A stretch of DNA of 64,000 bases, from the NCBI GenBank assembly GCA_934047225.1, contig OW203992.1, forward strand, positions 13,567,501-13,631,500, read 5' to 3'. Of this stretch, positions 40,101 to 51,439 are shown piece after piece. Made by a program: the position numbers and the translations under genes. Every line of letters begins with the position of its first letter. Position 1 is the first letter of the stretch. The stretch comes from Ypsolopha sequella. Taxonomy: Eukaryota > Arthropoda > Insecta > Lepidoptera > Ypsolophidae. Under the pieces are notes generated by a model. It was given only the letters and a program-made list of their open reading frames with translations, did no database searches and had not been told where the DNA came from.

Positions 40101-41942
40101 GAAGGAATACTTCAAAGAAGGCCAGTGAGTATCACATAATTTCAACAGTTTGGGAACTTATGTGTGGATTATTGAAACATCATAGGAATTTCAAGAAGGT
40201 GATTCTGATCAGATGTCTGTATGGTAAATCTATGACAGATTTAATTACGGTGGAATATATAACGGAATATTTAATCTCGGAAATGTTACGGCCTACCAGT
40301 GCCTAATAATAAAAGAGAATTTTTATTAAATAAATATAAATAAACATAAAAGTAACAACATATATGTTATATAATATTGTTAGATGTAAAAGGGCAGCTA
40401 GGTTGATTTTTCAAAAGATGATTTTGTGAAATATTATGTTCTGCCAGTCTAGCATAGCAAACCATATCGAGCTCGATAGCACGTGATACAGTGCTCTCTC
40501 TCACTCTGTTGATCTACCTCGAGATGGATAGGCATGTTGTATTGGGTGGTTAAAGCTTGATTTGGTTTGCTATGCTAGACCCCTGAAGAGAATCATGTAC
40601 TCTATATACCTACAAAGTCTCATTAATTCCATTTAGTTATTTTCATCTATCATTACAGGTTCAAGCCTAATGCTACAGAATGCGATTACAAATGAACCTA
40701 ACTAAATATATTCTTAAATTATTTTTCAATGCAAGTGCTCGTAAAGGTCCACTTTTTATGCATCAAAACCGAACAGAAAGTCGATTATTTTGCCCTAGGG
40801 CTTTATTATTATTATTTTTTAAATTTATTTACAATGGTTGGCTAACCTGCAGCCTTTCCTCTGTACCGTAAATGTTATACTTTTTTTTTCCACTGTTTAA
40901 CGGCTCTGGATACAGTCCTTTTGAGCCAATTATCTCGCTACGCTCGTGTTTTAAACCGTCCTCGTAATTTATTCCTTTTCGCCCTTGTAGCATAAACTAC
41001 TATATTTATACCCTTTAACACACAATGTACATAGCTATCTTTGTGAAATCACTCGGAGGACAACAGAAGGGATTGATCAATTCCCCGATGAGATTGGAGA
41101 GTTTGGGTTCGCAAACTTCTTTTTAGTCCAGTGGATATCAGATATTAATTGATGGTATTAATAAGAATCTGACGACATTACAAGCCTCTTAAATTTTCCT
41201 GTTTAAACCTTTTAGCTTTGTCAGTCAATCATGCATGTTACATAAGTTTTCATAAAACGTATACGTTATTTTCATGCTCGAACAGCACTCAACCTGATTT
41301 CCATTCTCTAGTTGACTGACTGCTTACCTTAATTTAATGGTTGACAATTTAGTTAAATTTTCTTCAAGCATATAAGCCCACTTTTTAAACAATGATGCTT
41401 TTTTAGATTAATTTAGATTAAAGGCCTATCTCACCAAAAACTTAATGTGAAAAAGAGGTAGTAATTTTTGATATTACGCGAAAATAGTTTAATTTCTACA
41501 AGGATTTCCTAGCAAAGTTGTGTTATTTTATGCATTTCTTTGTAAATGATCCTGCACAACAACTACAAACACGCTTTAAAGTTGTTGGTCAGGATAATTT
41601 ACAACACAACTTTATTTAATACTTTTTATAAAAAAATATTAAAAACAATCAACCACCTTAAACTTCTGATCTTAGTGGCAGAAGGCAAGATCGTGGCAGG
41701 AGGCACGATCGTAGCAGGAGGCACTTTGTTTGCGGTTCCATAGTATCGAAGTACTATAAAGTGTTTTATTTCATGCTTGCCACGATCGTGTCGGAAGTCG
41801 ACTGTTTTGCTATCACTTTGTTTGCTGTTCCATAGTATCGAAGTGTTTTATTTTCAGGGCGAATGCAGTGTTCGTGAGTGCGTTGTACCTGATTCATCAG
41901 ACAAACCAGATCCTGTACACCGTGAAGAACAAGTCAGAATAG
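37146..41942 (+). CDS. Pdcd10: Programmed cell death protein 10 (CCM3 homologue)
   Basis: Five exons give 209 aa (human PDCD10 is 212): 37146-37217, 37415-37592, 39353-39485, 39963-40124 and 41858-41942. All four introns are GT-AG and every phase matches. The N-terminal dimerisation helices include [20 protein letters not shown]. The middle has [20 protein letters not shown], and the C-terminal focal-adhesion-targeting-like domain has [30 protein letters not shown] and [13 protein letters not shown] segments. CCM3 binds GCK-III kinases (Stk25/Mst4 type) and STRIPAK, and acts in cell junction and tube biology. The ATG has A at -3. ATTAAA at 41967-41972, just after the stop, is a likely polyadenylation signal. 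Introns hold several MITEs. Confidence 0.96.
38446..39041. mobile_element. Foldback MITE in PDCD10 intron 2
   Basis: TAGGGGGC, AGGGTGATCCTTAT and AAGTTTTTT at the left are mirrored by AAAAAACTTAAAATAAGGAC and CCCTAGGGGGCA at the right. Inner segments around GAAAGTTAGC and GCTAACTTTC are also mirrored, so the arms are about 200 bases. A weaker outer pair (GTGGATACTTTTT, 38418, and AAAAAGTATCCAC, 39256) hints at an older enclosing element. Confidence 0.7.
39599..39767. mobile_element. Foldback MITE in PDCD10 intron 3
   Basis: Arms of about 55 bases, from TAATGGTACCGATTCGG to its near-complement CCGAATCGATACCATTA, enclose a TTGTCTTTTTGATAG-type loop. A fragment with the TTATTTGACAGGACTTAACT block recurs at about 62813-62880. 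Confidence 0.75.
40447..40580. mobile_element. MITE, GTCTAGCATAGC-ended family, copy 2
   Basis: Same family as 8035-8171 in inverted orientation, here in PDCD10 intron 4. Ends GTCTAGCATAGC and GCTATGCTAGAC are intact. Confidence 0.75.
41722..41857 (+). repeat. Duplication at the last PDCD10 splice acceptor
   Basis: CACTTTGTTTGC(G/T)GTTCCATAG and the following TATCGAAGT...GTGTTTTATTT occur at 41722-41771 and again at 41814-41853. Only the second copy continues into TTTTCAG and the exon. The first ends in TTTCATG and lacks an AG. Confidence 0.7.
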
Positions 41943-41999
41943 TGGTTAAATTGTAGTGCTAACGAAATTAAAGTATTCAAATGTTTATTCTATTGTTTC

Positions 42000-43240
42000 A
42001 TATCTAAATACATAATTATAATTCTATCTAATTTTCAATCTTATTTAAACTTTTGTTACGGTAATTAATTTTTATAAGCTATGCAAAAAAAAAAAGTTAT
42101 CAAGAGTATTTTAAGTAGGGGACCTGAAATGTTTTAAAGACAACATGCCCACAAAAAAAAGCAAAGATTAATTAATATAAGTAAACGTCATTATTATGTG
42201 TCTTATTAAAGCAAAAACATGTGTTTAAAACCTTCTAGGCCCCTGTACCAGTACGAGAATGTTTGTAAAACAATTTTTTCTTTGAAGTGTGGAGCAGACG
42301 TCTTCACGAAATGTTGAATATGTTAATTTTAGTGCCTAAAAGATGTAGTTCACGAAATTACAATACCAGAGTAAGGAATTGAGATGCGACTATATACAGC
42401 TGTATTTGTGACGTGTTCCAAATTTAAAACCAAACCTTCTACTGGTCATACTGAACAAGCGCAATTTTTACAACCCCATTATGCAGGTCGTTCCATTTCA
42501 ATGGGCCTTGGAAGGAAAGTACCCATTCTAAATACTGAAGATTTTTCTTAATAAAGACTTTATTTTATTTTTGGAAATAAGTAGAATTTTTCAGATATTG
42601 TTCCATTGCGTTGTTTTGTAATTAAAATGTTAACTTTCATAGTTTTTCTTTCATTTGAGATACTATGTTATTTATTATATTAGGAAAAAATTTGTCCATA
42701 TCACTAACCCTTTCATTCGATACCACAAAAACAATAGTTGTTTTTTTCTTGAAATATAGTCGGTTTGATTCCCGGTTCAGGTAGCCCATTTTTCAAAATT
42801 CTTAGAATGTGAACCTATTTATCTTTAAAAATAAAATGATGTCTTCTTTAACACTCCGTTACACGCGCATCTAATAGTTACACCATACCACGCGTGGGCC
42901 AATTTATAATTAAATTATTCTAAAATACAACAATTGAAAAGAAAAAAATCAACGTTATTATAAATAAGTGCTAAGAATTAACATGAATGTCTACAAATAT
43001 TTAACTTCTAATAATTATTAAAACAATTAAAGAAAAAAATAAGTCACGACGAATTTTCTCAAAAAGCAACATTCAATCTAAAATTCGGTCACAGTACTAA
43101 AAAGGGTGTTCTTGCATTAGTATAATCTTCCTAGAAAACTTTTTTATGCAAAGATGCTGTTGAAACATGACTAGTGCAAGCAATACAATACTCAGGAAAA
43201 GAAGACTGTCGCTATAAAAGTCTTCAAATAATTACAAAAT
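42000..43240. other. AT-rich sequence downstream of PDCD10
   Basis: Nothing recognised as gene or bounded repeat. Confidence 0.4.
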
Positions 43241-43250
43241 ATTCATTACT

Positions 43251-43460
43251 GGGGCACGCCTGTGCCCCGCGCGTGTAATGGAGTGTTAAATGAAACTAGA
43301 AGTTTGCCCCGAACTGGGAACTCGCGGACCCCGAACCCCATGTCTCGGCAATCCCTTGACCGATTTGGCTCACGTTCGAACTTGAAAATTCTTTTTGTCT
43401 CATTTACACACCTACCGAATTTCATAACGTTCGACAAAAATTCTTACAAATAAACATACA
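43251..43460. repeat. Dispersed repeat with GGGGCACGCCTGTGCCCC hairpin
   Basis: A tight GC hairpin at 43251-43268 starts a GC-richer stretch that ends near AACATACAAACGCCGGA. A similar hairpin, GGGGGCACGGCAGTGCCCCC, starts the repeat at 59088. Such hairpin-ended repeats are common in moths; the class is uncertain. The short open frames on both strands are accidental. Confidence 0.45.
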
Positions 43461-43890
43461 AACGCCGGATTTTTCAAGTAGACTCGGAGAATTTCGCTCG
43501 CTAGTTCAATAATCTATCTTAAATATTCCCTCCAACTCCAATTGAGATGGGACGCCCTGTATACCTACTGGCAAATTTCTAAAATCCTGGAAATATGTAA
43601 TTTTAAGAGTCGCAAGATCAAAGTTGTCTTGTTATGTATGGCCGCTAGAAAATGTAGTTTATTTACAGTTAGTTACACCTTGTGTGTATTTCTCAATATT
43701 TATTTTGGCGGTAGAAATGAATAAATCAATATTGTTAAGGTATTATTTGATTTCATCTCTTTCTTTATCTTTCTAAATTCTTTATTGCACAAAACAAACG
43801 GTTAAGTACAACAGATGGACATAATGCTAACAGCGTTTACTAATCTGTAGATAGATTTTATATAATACATACCTATATAATGTTGTACAC

Positions 43891-43982
43891 TGCAGGTCAA
43901 GCTTCCTATTTGTTAACGATTTTTAACGCTATAACGACGTCGCATTTAGCCAATAGGTAGTCTGTCATGCTTGCGTCCGTAC
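43891..43982. repeat. Dispersed short repeat, copy 2
   Basis: Inverted, moderately diverged partner of 6287-6380 (CTTGCGTCCGTAC end, CCAATAGGTAG block). Confidence 0.55.
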
Positions 43983-44014
43983 ATTTAGCAGCTAGCTAGG
44001 GTTTTATTCTGCTA

Positions 44015-44880
44015 CTAGCTGTTGCCCGCGACTTTGTCCGCGTGGGAGAAGATAATGCGGCCACAGTGTAATTCCTTAGGAATCCCAGTTTTTAAGTTGG
44101 ATAATAAGTTATCGAACAATGATCTCCCTTCCTTCTTTCTTTGTAATTCAAGCCTTACTTTTGAGGATCGAACAGTGGTAACCACATCAAAACCCGTTCA
44201 GTAGTTTTTGCGTGATGCGTGAAATACCCGACAAAAATTCCGTTTTTGTTAATCAGTAATCTATATACACCGCTAATTTTTTGGAATATCATCAATGTAA
44301 AGACAGACAGCTTTTTTACAGGTTTTAAGTATTTAATAATACTTAGCTTTACAGTTTTCAGTTATTTATTACAGTACCTAGCCGGTTTCATCAAAGAAGG
44401 TTTCACTATATGTTACACAACTGCAGCAACTATTTTACCAAAATAGATGGCGCTATTTAAATTAAAAGAAATAATAAAATATTAATTCCTGTGCTTTCCA
44501 ATAGTTAACAGCCACCTGTTGATATTTTAATGATTGAAAATTGTATACGCTGCAAAACTTTTTCTTATAAACAATCGTTCGTGACGTATTTCACGCTAGA
44601 AATTATTATTTGCTATGTAAAGCTCTAACAGTAGAAAAGTATAAATTCCAAAAATCTTTAATTGACGATAACTTATTTTTCCGATATCCAATTTTAGTTA
44701 AACAAAGCCTATATTCTGCTTCAAATAAGTTCTGTCTACTTGTGAAAACAACATGACAATCTGTTCAGTAGTTTTAGAGATGTGCGCGAACAAACAAACA
44801 GACAGACAGAAAACAATTCTAAAAATCGCTGATTTGTGTTCTATTACTCTTCTGTAGTCACTCCCTTTCTATTTTTATTA
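44015..44880 (-). mobile_element. Non-autonomous Helitron (3' end on the minus strand)
   Basis: The minus strand ends GCGGACAAAGTCGCGGGC, AACAG, CTAG and then T: a short GC hairpin a few bases before a CTRR end followed by T, as in lepidopteran Helitrons. The ACAGACAGACAG stretch near 44795 and the following GTAGTCACTCCC block are also typical interior sequence. The 5' TC terminus was not located, so the right boundary is a guess. Confidence 0.55.
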
Positions 44881-45435
44881 CTTTTCTTTGATGTACGGAC
44901 ACACCGAGTTCTTCTTTTTATTTTATGATTGATAAAAATATCTACCAACTACTAACAAACAAGTTTTATCTGGGTTTCCATCATCAATAACTAATTTTCT
45001 TCCAGGACATATACCAGGTAGTGGTTTGTGTTGATGATTGAAAATTTAGGTTAGCAACATATACCTATTTAAAAACAGAAAAATGTTAAACCTGCTTGAT
45101 CATTGATCACCATGAATAAATATCGCAATCTTTATTACAACAGGCACATAGTTCTAGTCCTAGGAAATATTCCCTCCATTTGGATGGTATTGATGAAAAA
45201 TGGTCATTCTTGGCGAGACTCGCCTGAAGGGTACAAAGCTATACGAGTAAGGCGAAACGAAATAGAGTTTATTTCCGTTACTCATATAGCTTTGTCCCGT
45301 TCATGCCGAAAGTCTCGCCGAGAGCGCTTTATAGTAATAATATGCTACTTAAATCATGTGATTTGCAAGAGAAGTGAGCTTTTTCAAAAAATCATTGTTG
45401 ATTTTTGCGAAATCCATCGCTATGAATATTCTAAA
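44881..45435. repeat. AT-rich sequence with a foldback at 45211-45323
   Basis: TTGGCGAGACTCGCCTG, TACAAAGCTATACGAGTAA and their complements form a hairpin of about 45-base arms at 45211-45323. It produces an accidental long open frame (45103-45483) that is not a gene. The SINE body at 45436-45500 follows. Confidence 0.55.
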
Positions 45436-45500
45436 TTTTTCCAATTCTTGTCTTTGGATTTGTTTCTGATTTCTATTTTCTAGTTTGTAATGCTCTATAA
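45436..45500 (+). repeat. SINE body, third copy
   Basis: Matches the body of 33644-33780 (TTCTTGTCTTTGGATTTGTT...TCTAGTTTGTAATGC) without the tRNA head. Confidence 0.5.
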
Positions 45501-45659
45501 TAATAATCATTGTTTGGTTTTATTTGCATATTTTTTATGATGTTTTGATAGCTTCAACAATATTGTATTTCCCATTTCTAATGTTCGAGTATCTGATGAT
45601 GATAGATGACCCGCACTAAAAGCAGTTCGTGGGAACAAGGTATCCACAGGCTACTTGAC

Positions 45660-45970
45660 AAATACACCTTTCGCTAGTGTCTGTGAGAGTGCACGGTGGA
45701 TAAGCAGTTTTCGTGACCGCGTTTGGTTCGTCATGAAGCCTGCCCTGTGATTCGTCTCGTCGTGCGACAACAGACAATGGCCGGTCGTGCCCTGTCGCCT
45801 GCGCTTGCGCCGGCTGCCCTCGCGGCCGGTGCTGCGCCCGCGCTGCGTGACACTTGACACGGGAACTCTCGCCCCGAGCGACCTCCGCATATTTCCGCGT
45901 ACACCTTTTTTCATCTCAGTGAGGGGTCCACGTTTCAAATTGACCCGTCGATGTAAAAACAACCGCATAA
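45660..45970. other. GC-rich island, unassigned
   Basis: About 300 bases are far more GC-rich than the surroundings (GCGCTTGCGCCGGCTGCCCT, GTGCTGCGCCCGCGCTGCG). Both strands show open stretches, but no splice-consistent exon or known domain. It may be a promoter or first exon of an unseen gene, or a repeat fragment. Confidence 0.35.
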
Positions 45971-46303
45971 AATTCGTCGTAAAATGGAATGTCCTCGCGC
46001 CCCATGAAGAGAAATGCCTTATAATTTAATTCATCATTTTGGACAATGTAGTTATCTGCCATTTCTCTTCGCTTCTTCTGTTTAGTGTCTGATTATTTGC
46101 AATGGAAATTGGATATTTCCTGTGCAAGGGCGGATCTAGAATTAAATTTTTTCGGGGGCCATTCCAACAAGGTTTTATCACAAGGTAAAAAAAGCAAGTT
46201 TTTAGGTGCCTTAAGGGTCAACTTCAAATTACTAATTTTACATCGTGTAACTTGGTCAATTGGTTCAATAAAAATAGTATAGGAGGTAGACTATTGGGCT
46301 GAT

Positions 46304-46555
46304 CTAAAAAAATTGAAAAAAAAAATGCAAAATCTTTCAGTTCACTTGATGGAAAAAACACTCGAAAAACATGAAGCAATAATATATTTATTAACATTAT
46401 GATTTACAAAATGGTTTTACAAAATGGTAAAAAAATTGAAAAAAAAAATGCAAAATCTTTCAGTTCACTTGATGGAAAAAACACTCGAAAAACATGAAGC
46501 AATAATATATTTATTAACATTATGATTTACAAAATGGTTTTGGTATTTCGTTTGT
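46304..46555. repeat. Tandem duplication, 123-bp period
   Basis: A block with AATGCAAAATCTTTCAGTTC, ACACTCGAAAAACATGAAGC and TTATGATTTACAAAATGG occurs twice head to tail with a 123-base offset and no difference seen. The repeat family also has a relative at about 59610-59770. It is either a recent duplication or an assembly artefact. Confidence 0.75.
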
Positions 46556-46559
46556 ATGA

Positions 46560-47369
46560 AATAGGCATGCTCCGCCGGCCTTTGTATTAAAAATAAGTGA
46601 ACAATAACCCCGCCAAAATATTTAAGAACATTTTAATAATTTCATCTGGAAGCCGAGTTATTGAATAAAAGCAGTTTTTCGTGAGCTCGTGTTTCTTGGT
46701 GGTCGTAACAGCCACGGCTGAGGGCGCGCTATTTTAAACTAAACGGAAACTGATTGATGCAAAATGAGGTGCTCAATCTGAACTTATATGCAGCCTTAAG
46801 GCCTTGTGGTGCTTTTGGCAAACCTATCCATACGTTACATACCTATGCTGTGTAAAAGTGCACCCGAATCGAATCGAAAAGTCTAGAAAAAATTATGGAA
46901 TTCCTGGGTGTTTTGGCATGGCCCCGTTCATGTGTCAAATTTAGGACTATTGTTTAATCATGTTCAATCGTAATTAAATAATTATCTACTTGTTTTGTTA
47001 TTGGGTCGCGCGTTAATTCAGGTCAGACTTGCAGAGTGTAGGCAGGCGTCAAGTACCTACCTACTCTCTCTTTGAAATGTTAGCACCACAATGGGTCGCT
47101 TTCTTTCCGGGTTGATTCCAAATGTTATTATGACACCGCATCTTAACAATGAGTCAATCATACAGATCAGTTAAAATATTCATAGCTTTGCAGCGGAGGC
47201 GTAATCGATTTTAACTTGTATACGTCTTAGTGCGCCGAATAGATGAAAGTGTGCGATATGTCGCGCGACTGTTCACATTGTACTGATTCCTCTTCAATAG
47301 CTTCTGCAATATTGGAAAAATTACTCTACTGATGAACGACGCAGGCACTAGATATTCTATTATCTAATC
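46560..47369. other. AT-rich intergenic sequence
   Basis: No gene recognised. The start shares a TGCTCCGCCGGCC block with the repeats at 47370-47675. Confidence 0.35.
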
Positions 47370-47675
47370 GGAATAAACACACACTATCCTAAGAATATCT
47401 ATGATTTATAAATTGTTTTGGTATTTCATTTGTATTAACTAGGCATGGTCCGTTAAGAACTCTAATTTAAAGACGACATATGAGCAATTTAAAATTTCCA
47501 TAGAAAGTTTATTTTTCTCATATTTCATGTTTAAATCAGTGTCCTTATTTAATGTATATTCGGGAACCTAGATATTCTGTAATGCAATCGGAATAAATAC
47601 ACATTACCTTAAGAATATCTATGATTTGCAAATGGTTTTGGTATTTCGTTTGTATGAACTAAGATTGCTCCGCCG
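47370..47675. repeat. Two spaced copies of a moth repeat end
   Basis: GGAATAAACACACA...AAGAATATCTATGATTT...TTTTGGTATTTC occurs at 47370-47455 and again at 47586-47675, about 215 bases apart; a third partial copy is at 46522-46585. They may be the ends of related retrotransposon tails. Confidence 0.5.
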
Positions 47676-48500
47676 ACTTCTTAAGTAAGTATTAATTTTG
47701 AAAATCTCGTATGAATTTTGAAAGGGCAAGCCCATTTTTTACATTCGTCGGTCTTTTTTTTTTTTTTTTGGGAACATTGTTCAGTATGATCAGTAAAGTA
47801 TGTGGTTTTATTTGAATATAGCAGTATATTCTACTAAAATTTTACATTGATAGCAGTTAATATTCAGTCAAGAGTTACGTTAGGATTCAAAGTGTTAAGA
47901 CTTCTTTTGCACAGCGACAATATAAAACGCAAGGAACACATTTATACAATCTAATCAATGAAACGTTGGATATCGACAGGTTAACAAATTATGAATCCAA
48001 AAAACGCATAATTAAATGACTGAATACAATAAATTACGATAAAACCGAATATATAATATAATTAAGATAGAAATATAATAATACAGTAAAATATAGGTAT
48101 ACCGGTTAATTACATTAGTTAGTGATTATACTAATCGATCCCAAGAAACAACTTCGTAGGGCTAACTTGACTTAATTTATATAATTTCATTACAATTATT
48201 TACATCTACACACATGCACCCTAACGCACACACCCCTTTACACACCCTCATCCACTCACACACTCACCCTCGCAAACACTGCACTTTAATAACTATTACT
48301 AATATTATAATCCATACTTACTATATTTAAGATAAATGTTTTAGAGTAAGTTTATTTGGTACGATAAATTGATGAAAATGGAAGAGCGTGTCCTTTTAAT
48401 ACAGGTGTTCTTCACCTAATAAAAGGTCACAGCCACCAAGATATAACTAAGTACCATTTTTGTTAAAGAAATAAATATTTTTAATTTTTTCCTTTTCGTT
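47676..48500. other. AT-rich sequence with CA-rich tract
   Basis: A poly-T run lies at about 47757-47770 and an (ACACCC)-rich tract at 48215-48285. The stretch 48350-48490, with GTGTCCTTTTAATACAGG and AATAAATATTTTTAATT at its end, resembles a retrotransposon 3' UTR. No ORF supports this. Confidence 0.35.
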
Positions 48501-49700
48501 GGTATCTTCGTCTCAGATTGGTATATTGCCCTCAACGTGTAGTTTGTTTGAGAAGATCATTCGGGGTGTCATGTAGATTCGAATTTGTGACATCATTGAG
48601 CAGTATTTTGTCTACATATGTACAATTGTACAATACATGCTAAACATTTCAGTGACCAACATTTTCTAGCGCGGACCGATCGACAGACTTTCCGGTCCGC
48701 GTCCTGCCTTCGTTCGTATCGATGGTGCTAAGCTATAAAGGAAATTTTCAAATCGCGAAATGGCTAAATTTCATAAGGTTTGCCACTCTCACAATGTCTA
48801 GGGGAAATAACAGTTTCGAATTTATCAAGTTTTGGGATAAAGAAGTTCTTTTATTCTTTTTCAAAAACGAGTAAGTAATTCGACTTCGCTGCAGAAAATG
48901 TATAAATACTTGGTTTTAATTTTTTTAATTTTTGGAACACCAAATAAAGTTTCAAATCGTACTATAAGGTCTTTACATATGAAATTGCCGTTTTCTATAG
49001 ATAATTTGAAGGAAATCCAATGTTTTTATTTTATTTTATTCAGGTAACAAACAGTCACAACACAAATAGTAAATATAAAAAATAACAAACACAAATGTTA
49101 TATATGGCTTATGTTATGACTAATGTTCAGTACTAACATTATTGCATTTTTTTAGGAATGACAAATCCAAATTTTATAGTTTCTTTTGTGTATGAATGAG
49201 ACAACATTAAGCTAACAGCAACATCAATTTAATTTTTGAAAATTATCAGGTGTAAAAAATCATTACGAATCTTATCATGGAAATGGATGGCATTTAGGAC
49301 GAACTAATTTGAAATTTTAATTTTGGTCATCAAACTGACTATAAAACAAAATTTAATACGTAGATGGGAAACCTTAAAATTAACTTTCAAACAAAAAACA
49401 AATAATGGAAATAGCTATTGAATTACAGGTACTATAAACTCTTGAATCTGTAAGAAAAAGTCGGCAATTTCATATGCAAAGACATTTTTTTATAAATCAC
49501 CGTAAAGGTTCCTTTTGTACCTTTTAGGTACTACGGAACCCTAAAGACAATATATATTAGTACAAATTATGCAGAACGGCGCGCGGCGGCTATTCTCCTA
49601 TCTTTATACGCGCACTTTATATCCATGGATTTAAACAAATTTGTAAAGTGATAATGGTGTAACATTGCTTCTATGTAAATATAGGTATCGACTCTCGAAG
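48501..49700. other. AT-rich intergenic sequence
   Basis: A short AGGTACTACGGAACCCTAAAG fragment at 49527-49547 belongs to the AGGGTTCC repeat family also seen at 19370 and 27300. Otherwise nothing recognised. Confidence 0.35.
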
Positions 49701-49775
49701 TACCTTACTTTATAAAAAAGTCTACTGAATTGTTTATTCCCTTATCAATAAAAACTGTATACAACAGGCAGACAC

Positions 49776-50087
49776 TTGACCCGTCAAAACAGCGGATTAT
49801 TCAGCGAGTGTTGGATTAGCATTTATTATTGTCACAATAGGTGCCAAGAGACGGCATTACATATTCTTTGGACTCCCCCGCTCCATCTCCCCGACCCCGA
49901 AGCCCCACGATCTCAGCAGATGCTTCATCTATATTGTATCACGCATAATTTTGATGGTCATTTTGTAGTCGGGTTGCTATACCATCAAAGTTTTCGTCCG
50001 CACATCTGTCTGCTGAAAGATGGAATTTTTTCAACAGCTGTAAATATTTACATGGAATCGTCTAAGTTTGTTACAAATAGGTACTGA
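49776..50087. other. Open stretch on both strands, coding status unclear
   Basis: The plus strand is open for 103 codons. On the minus strand, after a TTTCAG acceptor-like site near 50010, a frame reads ADRCADENFDGIATRLQND, meets one TGA, then continues EIVGLRGRGDGAGESKEY to a stop near 49820. The composition of the minus frame looks more protein-like, but neither strand has a recognised domain or full exon signals. Confidence 0.25.
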
Positions 50088-50293
50088 TTTATACTCCTAT
50101 TTAATTTTGTTTCTAAAAGGCCAGACTCTATAAGGAAGCGGAATGGTTAAAAATGTATGTAAATAATAAAATACAATGTCTTATATGCGTTTACAACTTG
50201 AGGGCGGCTTGATTTTAGATAAGTACTATTTTATAACTACTTGAAAAATGTTAATAGAGCTATTTTACTACACACACATACACACACCCTACC

Positions 50294-50425
50294 ATGACAT
50301 ATATTCCCGAAGGAATGTCAGAAGTGTTACAAATGCGGACAACACTTGAGCACCGTCTTTTCACCGACGACTTTGACGTCCTGAAGGGAGACGGGCTCAC
50401 AGTCTTTTCCTTCCCCAATCATTTA
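50294..50425 (+). CDS. Candidate first coding exon, unrecognised
   Basis: An ATG at 50294 opens 44 codons, MTYIPEGMSEVLQMRTTLEH then RLFTDDFDVLKGDGLTVF and SFPNHL, ending at a consensus A|GTAAGTGG donor (50426). The composition and codon use are protein-like against the AT-rich background. No following exon was found in the window. It sits just left of a foldback (50512-50932), so it could also be sequence carried in or next to a repeat. Confidence 0.3.
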
Positions 50426-50511
50426 GTAAGTGGTATGTTTAAGAAATACCACGTAAGTGAACTCGTATTTATGTTAATGAATAAATTGTGTTTTTTATGC
50501 AAATACAAAGT

Positions 50512-50932
50512 ACCTATATATTTTTTCACCAAGGAGGAAACTGACAGTTCGTGATAGTGGGAGTTGTAACATCACGAACCGTTTTTTCCAAACGACTCAC
50601 ACCCTAACCAAAAAATACCCACTTACGGAAGGTTCACTCCGCATAACTAGCGAAAACAGGCGCACGCACCCATAGACGCGTACGTACGACGATCTCGAAT
50701 GCCAATACGAAATTCTGCCGAGATCATCATACGTACGCGTCTATGCATGTGTGCGTCTGTTTTCACTCGTTGTATGCAGTCGACCTTCTGGTAGTATCTA
50801 TTTTGTGCCCTAACTAACTTGTGAAAAAATCCCAACGAGTCACACTGGCTCGTTAGTTAGGGTGTGACTCGTTGGGAACAATCAACAAACGTCAGGAACT
50901 GTTAGTTTCCTCCTTTGTGCAAAAAATATACT
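50512..50932. mobile_element. Foldback element with nested palindromes
   Basis: Outer ends TATATTTTTTCACCAAGGAG and CTCCTTTGTGCAAAAAATAT are inverted, followed inward by GGAAACTGACAGTTC and GAACTGTTAGTTTCC. Inner pairs include CACACCCTAAC and GTTAGGGTGTG, and CATAGACGCGTACGTACG and CGTACGCGTCTATG. The element is about 420 bases and non-coding. Confidence 0.7.
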
Positions 50933-50999
50933 AATATTCGTTGCGTTTATACACATATTTAGACACATTTTCTTATAGTAGCATTTTTAGTCGCCATCT

Positions 51000-51439
51000 G
51001 GGTCGCTTTTCAGTCGCGTCGGCTAAAAAATGGAGAAGACTTGACACAGTCACAATTTGGTTTCACAAAACTTACGTCGTCGTATTGTAACACTGTTCTC
51101 AGAATGTGTAGCGTGAAGTGATTTGAAACAGCATAGAAACCTCTTACTCTATTGAGAAGAAACCAAGGAGAATGACAAGATGGACTCGAAATACTCTATG
51201 GGATTTTCCATTTTGCGCACGCTATTTAGGCGGTGGGAAACTGATAAAATGATTTCTGATGAAATTAGGTTGAAAATGGCGAAACGATTGATTTTATTTT
51301 CTCAGTTTTAATTTAATTAAAAGTTTAATTACTATTGGTTTAGAAGTTGAAATCTTAAGGTAAGTATATTTTTAGTAGGCATTATAATTGTGATTATGGA
51401 GAAAAATTACTTTGAAAGGTTAAATTTGGTACCTATGTC
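51000..51439. other. AT-rich intergenic sequence
   Basis: Nothing recognised. Confidence 0.4.

Noticed and set aside
45103..45483. 126-codon open frame on the plus strand
   Set aside because: Its centre is a foldback (45211-45323) and its end is a SINE body; no domain or splice signal.
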